Origin: an uncultured Dysgonomonas sp.
GTDB lineage: Bacteria > Bacteroidota > Bacteroidia > Bacteroidales > Dysgonomonadaceae
NCBI RefSeq assembly: GCF_900079725.1
Contig: NZ_LT599032.1
Location: forward strand, 556,948 to 620,947
Direction of reading: 5' to 3'
Length of the DNA stretch: 64,000 nt
Both the position numbers and the translations under genes were made by a program. A model generated the notes under the pieces. The model was not told where the DNA came from, made no database searches, and saw only the letters and a list, made by a program, of their open reading frames with translations. Shown one piece after another: positions 59,947 through 64,000 of the stretch. Each line of letters begins with the position of its first letter. The stretch's first letter is position 1.

Positions 59947-60570
59947 GTGGCAAAGAAAAATTTTTATGTAGTATGGAATGGCGTAACTCCCGGGGTGTAC
60001 TCGTCATGGAATGAGGCGAAAGCACAAATAGAAGGGTATGAGGGCGCTATTTATAAATCTTTCCCAACCAAAGAGGAAGCCGAAAAAGCATATAACGATA
60101 ATCCATGGCTATATATAGGCAAAAATGCAGAAAAGAAGAAAATATCCATTCATAATATACCCGAAATCATAAAAAACAGCTTGTCTGTGGATGCCGCTTG
60201 CAGCGGAAACCCCGGCCTATTGGAATACAGAGGTGTGTATGTGCAGACCGGAGAGCAGGTATTTCATCAGGGACCGTTTGAGAAAGGAACAAATAATATA
60301 GGTGAATTCCTTGCTCTGGTACATGGCTTGGCTTTGCTAAAACAGAAGAAATTTAAAATCCCAATCTATTCGGATAGCGCTAATGCCATAAAGTGGGTGA
60401 AAGAAAAAAAGTGCAAAACAAAATTGGAAAGACTACCCGAAAATGAATCTTTATTCTACATGATAGAACGTGCCGAGAAATGGCTCCGGGACAATACATA
60501 CACTACTCAAATAATAAAGTGGAAAACGGACGAATGGGGTGAAATCCCTGCCGATTTCGGACGAAAATAA
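59947..60570 (+). CDS. rnhA: Ribonuclease HI with N-terminal caulimovirus-type (viroplasmin) domain
   Basis: 207 residues with a GTG start (59947). The N-terminal FYVVWNGVTPGVYSSWNEAKAQ and YKSFPTKEEAEKAY form the short RNA/DNA hybrid-binding domain of eukaryote-like RNases H1, about 4-50. The RNase H fold starts at about 78, with Asp82 in SVDAACSGNPG, Glu120 in GEFLALVHGL, Asp143 in YSDSANAIKWV and the final Asp203 in PADFGRK. It removes RNA from RNA-DNA hybrids. Such fused enzymes are common in Bacteroidales. Converges with the secreted protein gene 8 bp on. Confidence 0.94.
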   Translation: MAKKNFYVVWNGVTPGVYSSWNEAKAQIEGYEGAIYKSFPTKEEAEKAYNDNPWLYIGKNAEKKKISIHNIPEIIKNSLSVDAACSGNPGLLEYRGVYVQTGEQVFHQGPFEKGTNNIGEFLALVHGLALLKQKKFKIPIYSDSANAIKWVKEKKCKTKLERLPENESLFYMIERAEKWLRDNTYTTQIIKWKTDEWGEIPADFGRK

Positions 60571-60578
60571 TTTTAGAA

Positions 60579-61172
60579 CTAGCTAGTCCACGGATTCACT
60601 GACATTAGAAACCTCCACTTGTCTATATCATACTTATACAGGTAATATTTTCCATATGCACATCCGTACCCGCAGGTATAAACTTTATAGATAATAACAT
60701 ATTCCTTATTTCGCGAAAACAGAGGTACAGAATAATAATTCACATCTGTGTAATCTTTCTTCTTGGCCGGGAGCATTTTCTTGCCGGACATACCCTTATG
60801 CCAGACTGAATCCTTTATGGATATAAACTGTTCATAAAAATAATCTTTATCAGCCTGAGTAAACAGTGTATCAAGGCCGGAAGATTTTTTGAACAGGTAT
60901 TTATTGTCTGGTTCCAGATGACTGATGTCATATTCTCCTATATATTTACTGATAAAATTAGTTGTATCCCACGGCAGTATCTTAACAGATACTTTTTTGT
61001 TATCCCTAAGAAACTTTATTTCAGATTTTTGATCATTATTGGTCATCCAATTCAGGAAATCATAAATTTCTTCATCGGAAATAAGTGTACTATATGTATA
61101 CGTTTGTGCCTGTACAATACCTGATTGCACAAAACAGACAACAAGAAAAATAAGTAACCATCTGATCATCAT
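60579..61172 (-). CDS. Secreted protein of unknown function
   Basis: 197 residues from ATG 61172 (MMIRWLLIFLVVCF); a TTG at 61193 would add seven residues before the signal peptide. The signal peptide ends SGIVQAQ before TYTYSTL. The mature part is rich in Asp, Lys and Tyr: DEEIYDFLNWMTNNDQKSEIKFL, then a YVIIYKVYTCGYGCAYGKYYLYKYD stretch with two cysteines (CGYGC) that may form a disulphide or metal site. Not recognised. Similar exported small proteins are common in Bacteroidota. Confidence 0.7.
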   Translation of the reverse strand: MMIRWLLIFLVVCFVQSGIVQAQTYTYSTLISDEEIYDFLNWMTNNDQKSEIKFLRDNKKVSVKILPWDTTNFISKYIGEYDISHLEPDNKYLFKKSSGLDTLFTQADKDYFYEQFISIKDSVWHKGMSGKKMLPAKKKDYTDVNYYSVPLFSRNKEYVIIYKVYTCGYGCAYGKYYLYKYDIDKWRFLMSVNPWTS

Positions 61173-61568
61173 ATCTATTCGAGTTTGTCTCAAAGGTAAT
61201 AAAAAAAATAAAATCTGAATATATTCATATCTTAATCACAAAACATAGAGATAATGGAGTGTATTCTATATAGCTTCCAAATTTTATTTATATATAACAA
61301 GATGTTAAACCTATTATTCCTTAAAACCATCCAGTTTAAATAGAATACATAGATAGAACAAAATGATATCAGAAGGGCTAAACGATCATTTTCTACCTCC
61401 GTTCCACCCCAATAATTAATTTTTTGGAAATCATTAGATATAACTTTATATAAAAAAAATTACTTATATTTTCTTACTTTTTCTTATTCCTTAACAGCAA
61501 AAAAATGCTACTTTTGCTTTTTGTAGTATTAATATTACATAGAACTATAAATAATAAAACAAACACGC
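61173..61568. other. Intergenic region with promoter of the phosphomutase gene
   Basis: 396 bp between divergent genes. TACTTTTGC at 61509-61517 is a perfect -7 box for the plus-strand gene, leaving a leader of about 45 nt. Otherwise AT-rich, with no gene or repeat seen. Confidence 0.5.
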
Positions 61569-63314
61569 ATGGAAAGTAATGATTTGCTAATGCAAGTGAC
61601 AGCCAAAGCCAAAACATGGCTATCAGACAAATACGATGAAGAGACGAGAAAAGAAGTGCAAGCATTATTAGACAAAGAGGATAAAACAGAGTTGATAGAG
61701 GCTTTCTACAAAGACCTTGAATTCGGAACAGGTGGTCTTCGTGGTATTATGGGAGTCGGTACCAACAGAGTTAACATATATACTATAGGAGCAGCTACGC
61801 AAGGTCTGACCAACTATCTGCTGAAAGAATTTTCTTCACTAAAACAGATAAAAGTAGTTATCGGACACGATTGTCGTAATAATAGCCGGAAATATGCCGA
61901 AATATCTGCAGACATATTTTCTGCAAGCGGAATCAAAGCATATTTGTTTGAAGATCTGCGCCCTACGCCAGAAGTATCATATGCCATCCGGAAACTGGGT
62001 TGCCAAAGTGGTATTATGATCACAGCATCTCACAACCCGAAAGCATATAACGGATATAAAGCATACTGGGAAGACGGTGCACAGGTTATACCTCCGCATG
62101 ACAAAAACATCATTGCTGAAGTAAACCGTGTAAATGTTGAGAATATCAAATTTAAAGGAAACAAAAGCCTGATAGAAATATTAGGTAAAGATATGGATGA
62201 GGCATACATAAAAGAGCTGAAGACTATATTACTTTCATCGGATGCCATCAAACGTCACAGCGGAATCGGTATCGTATACACTCCATTACACGGGACAGGA
62301 TTTACAGTAATCCCGCAAGCTCTGAAAGCGTCCGGGTTTACAAACATTATTAATGTACCGGAACAAGATGTATTGAGCGGTGATTTCCCTACTGTTGTAT
62401 CTCCAAATCCTGAAGATCCGGCTGCAATGGCTCTTGCCGTGAAAAAAGCTGAGGAAACAAATGCAGAGCTGGTATTTGCGACAGACCCCGACGCTGACCG
62501 CTTCGGAGCAGGTATCCGCAACGATAAAGGAGAATTTATCCTGCTGAACGGAAACCAGACAATGCTGATTCTTATCTATTATATTATTACCCGTAAAAGA
62601 GAACTCGGACAACTTACCGGAAAGGAATATACTGTGCGTACAATTGTAACCAGTGCCCTAACTCAGGTAGTGTCGGAGAAAAACGGTGTAGAAATGTTTG
62701 AGTGCTATACAGGATTCAAATGGATTGCCGCTATTATGCGCGAACTAGAAGGTAAGCGTCAATATATAGGAGGAGGAGAAGAAAGCTATGGTTTCCTTGC
62801 CGAAGACTTTGTGCGCGATAAGGATTCCGTATCGGCAGCTATGCTCTTCGGTGAAATTGCAGCGTGGGCAAAGGACAATGGAAAAACGTTGTACGAAATG
62901 CTTCAGGATATCTATGTAGAATACGGATTCTCTAAGGAAAAGGGAATTTCGGTAACTAAGGAAGGACGTAGTGGTGCCGAGGAAATAGAAGCTATGATGA
63001 AAAACTTCAGAGAAAACCCGATCAAACAGATTGCAGGCTCTAAGGTGACGCTCATTAAAGACTTTGTAACCCTAAAAGCTCAGGATTTGGCTATCAATGA
63101 AGAATACACATTGGAAATGCCTACCACATCAAACGTATTGCAATACTTTACCGAAGACGGAACAAAAATATCTATCCGTCCTTCCGGTACAGAACCCAAA
63201 ATTAAGTTCTACATAGAAGTTAAAGCAAAACTGAAATCCAGAGCTGACTACGATGCCGTAGATGCCAGTACAGAGAAGAAGATAGAACAAGTCTGTAAAG
63301 ACCTGGGAATCTAA
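61569..63314 (+). CDS. Phospho-sugar mutase (phosphoglucomutase/phosphomannomutase family)
   Basis: 581 residues, full four-domain alpha-D-phosphohexomutase. GTGGLRGIMG (about 53-62) near the start, the active-site phosphoserine Ser154 in ITASHNPKAYNGYK, the metal loop FATDPDADRFG, the sugar loop GGGEESYG and the phosphate-binding IRPSGTEPKIKFYIE at the end. It interconverts glucose-1-P and glucose-6-P or the mannose equivalents; the long form (about 580) is the Bacteroidota/PGM2-like type. Monocistronic with promoter and terminator; a central-metabolism gene. Confidence 0.93.
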   Translation: MESNDLLMQVTAKAKTWLSDKYDEETRKEVQALLDKEDKTELIEAFYKDLEFGTGGLRGIMGVGTNRVNIYTIGAATQGLTNYLLKEFSSLKQIKVVIGHDCRNNSRKYAEISADIFSASGIKAYLFEDLRPTPEVSYAIRKLGCQSGIMITASHNPKAYNGYKAYWEDGAQVIPPHDKNIIAEVNRVNVENIKFKGNKSLIEILGKDMDEAYIKELKTILLSSDAIKRHSGIGIVYTPLHGTGFTVIPQALKASGFTNIINVPEQDVLSGDFPTVVSPNPEDPAAMALAVKKAEETNAELVFATDPDADRFGAGIRNDKGEFILLNGNQTMLILIYYIITRKRELGQLTGKEYTVRTIVTSALTQVVSEKNGVEMFECYTGFKWIAAIMRELEGKRQYIGGGEESYGFLAEDFVRDKDSVSAAMLFGEIAAWAKDNGKTLYEMLQDIYVEYGFSKEKGISVTKEGRSGAEEIEAMMKNFRENPIKQIAGSKVTLIKDFVTLKAQDLAINEEYTLEMPTTSNVLQYFTEDGTKISIRPSGTEPKIKFYIEVKAKLKSRADYDAVDASTEKKIEQVCKDLGI

Positions 63315-63327
63315 AGATACTAAGCAG

Positions 63328-63355
63328 AGCCGGATTGTTACGATCCGGCTTTTTT
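63328..63355 (+). terminator. Intrinsic terminator after the phosphomutase gene
   Basis: AGCCGGAT (63328-63335) and ATCCGGCT (63343-63350), loop TGTTACG, followed by TTTTT. Starts 13 bp after the stop codon. Confidence 0.85.
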
Positions 63356-63630
63356 GCCCGATATATTTGCGAAAATAATGTCACACAATTGATTTTAATC
63401 CTTCAAGAATTGAATTCTTAAATAAATGCTCACAGTAAACAACAATTATTGAATCAAAATTGTTATGAAATATCTAAAGGATTCACACTAACAACACATT
63501 AACAATTAAACTGGAATATTTTGGCAAAGGATTATAAAAAGACTCATATCCTCTCTGCTTCACAAAACCTCTTCTGATTATTTCGGTAAAATATGTTTTA
63601 TAACAGGTTTTTTTATAAAAAATGTTAAGA

Positions 63631-63677
63631 AAGTAAATTTTACTTACTATCCTATAAACTTATTATAAGTACACTTA
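63631..63677. promoter_or_regulatory. Candidate MarR operators
   Basis: AAGTAAA-T-TTTACTT (63631-63645) is a perfect 15-bp palindrome, and TAAGT-AC-ACTTA (63666-63677) is a second site sharing the AAGTA half. Both lie just before the -7 box of the MarR gene. The rest of the 356-bp spacer is AT-rich with no ORF. Confidence 0.5.
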
Positions 63678-63678
63678 C

Positions 63679-63687
63679 TATATTTGC
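63679..63687 (+). promoter_or_regulatory. Promoter -7 element of the MarR gene
   Basis: TATATTTGC, perfect match to TAnnTTTG plus C, 25 bp before the ATG at 63712. Next to the palindromes at 63631-63677. Confidence 0.55.
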
Positions 63688-63711
63688 ACCAAAATTTTTA
63701 AAAATGAATAA

Positions 63712-64000
63712 ATGGAAGTAAACTGCAAATTAGGGAATCCAAATGAGGAGGTGGGATATCTAATCTGGCGTGTTTCCAAATACTGGCAAAGAGGTAAACA
63801 CAAAGTATTGGATGAATTTGGACTAACATCATCACAGATGGAATTATTAGGAGCTATATATCATATGTCGAGGCAACAAAAAGAAGCCACACAAATCGTT
63901 TTATCGCAAGAAACGGAAATAGATCCTATGACTACTTCCACAATATTAAGAAATCTTGAAAGAAAGGGATTGATAAGCAGACGGGAAAGCGTAACCGATA
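63712..64000 (+). CDS. MarR family transcriptional regulator (partial)
   Basis: The first 96 codons are visible, cut by the window edge. ATG 63712 (MEVNCKLGNPNEEVGYLIWR). An upstream ATG at 63703 is out of use because it meets a stop after five codons. The winged helix is clear: LDEFGLTSSQMELLGAIYHM, then LSQETEIDPMTTSTILRNLERKGLISRRES, the standard MarR recognition helix and wing start. MarR dimers often repress an adjacent efflux or stress gene, which would lie beyond the window. Confidence 0.88.
   Translation, partial: MEVNCKLGNPNEEVGYLIWRVSKYWQRGKHKVLDEFGLTSSQMELLGAIYHMSRQQKEATQIVLSQETEIDPMTTSTILRNLERKGLISRRESVTD

Overview
The window looks like a chromosomal segment of a Bacteroidales species, most like Dysgonomonas or its relatives. 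The DNA is AT-rich. Promoters follow the Bacteroidota pattern (TTTG, about 19-20 bp, TAnnTTTG) and Shine-Dalgarno sequences are weak. Gene content fits: TonB-dependent receptors, DUF4954 and DUF3943 proteins, type B L31, an RNase H with an N-terminal caulimovirus-type domain, and S9 dipeptidyl peptidase. I see no tRNA, rRNA, CRISPR array, transposase or prophage.

Layout. 1-2.2 kb: two paralogous proteins of unknown function. 2.2-5.7 kb: a DUF2461 protein, a CNNM/CBS membrane protein and a DUF3943 outer-membrane protein. 6.0-7.05 kb: a TetR/SMR-efflux pair with matching operators. 7.05-14.5 kb: a repeat-rich spacer, an S9 peptidase, an AraC regulator, a FISUMP-type exported protein, an orphan S24 repressor and a MaoC protein. 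14.9-34.6 kb: the cobalamin locus. 34.6-53.3 kb: housekeeping and envelope genes (DUF456, GH20 hexosaminidase, TPR protein, Kef-type antiporter, large lipoprotein, DUF4954, L31, lactonase, MscS, a 55-residue protein, a lipoprotein). 53.5-59.3 kb: a co-directional envelope-lipid cluster behind a TetR regulator. 59.4-64 kb: a small coiled-coil protein, RNase H, a secreted protein, phosphohexomutase and a partial MarR gene.

The cobalamin locus is the core. Two arms converge and overlap by 11 bp at 21040-21050, and each starts with its own cobalamin riboswitch. The plus arm carries cbiL, a BtuF/BtuC/BtuD-like importer and a cbiJ-cbiD fusion. The minus arm carries a BtuB-like receptor, an exported CbiK-type chelatase, a second TonB receptor, a PepSY protein, and cbiH-cbiC, cbiE-cbiT and cbiG-cbiF fusions. 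cbiA is divergent from the minus arm. Together they cover every step of the anaerobic (early cobalt insertion) route from sirohydrochlorin to cobyrinate a,c-diamide, with eight activities packed into four two-domain proteins. Lower-ligand and adenosylation genes are not in the window. Both riboswitches carry unusual complementary repeat inserts, and repeats, including a MITE-like element with a target duplication, sit between genes of the minus arm.

The second candidate system is the 53.5-59.3 kb cluster: outer-membrane phospholipase A, an anchored thioredoxin-fold protein with only one active-site cysteine, an LPS-kinase-like protein, a FabH-like ketosynthase, a stand-alone LpxC and three small proteins, in one direction behind TetR palindromes. 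It reads as an inducible envelope-lipid or lipid A remodelling operon; that function is inference.
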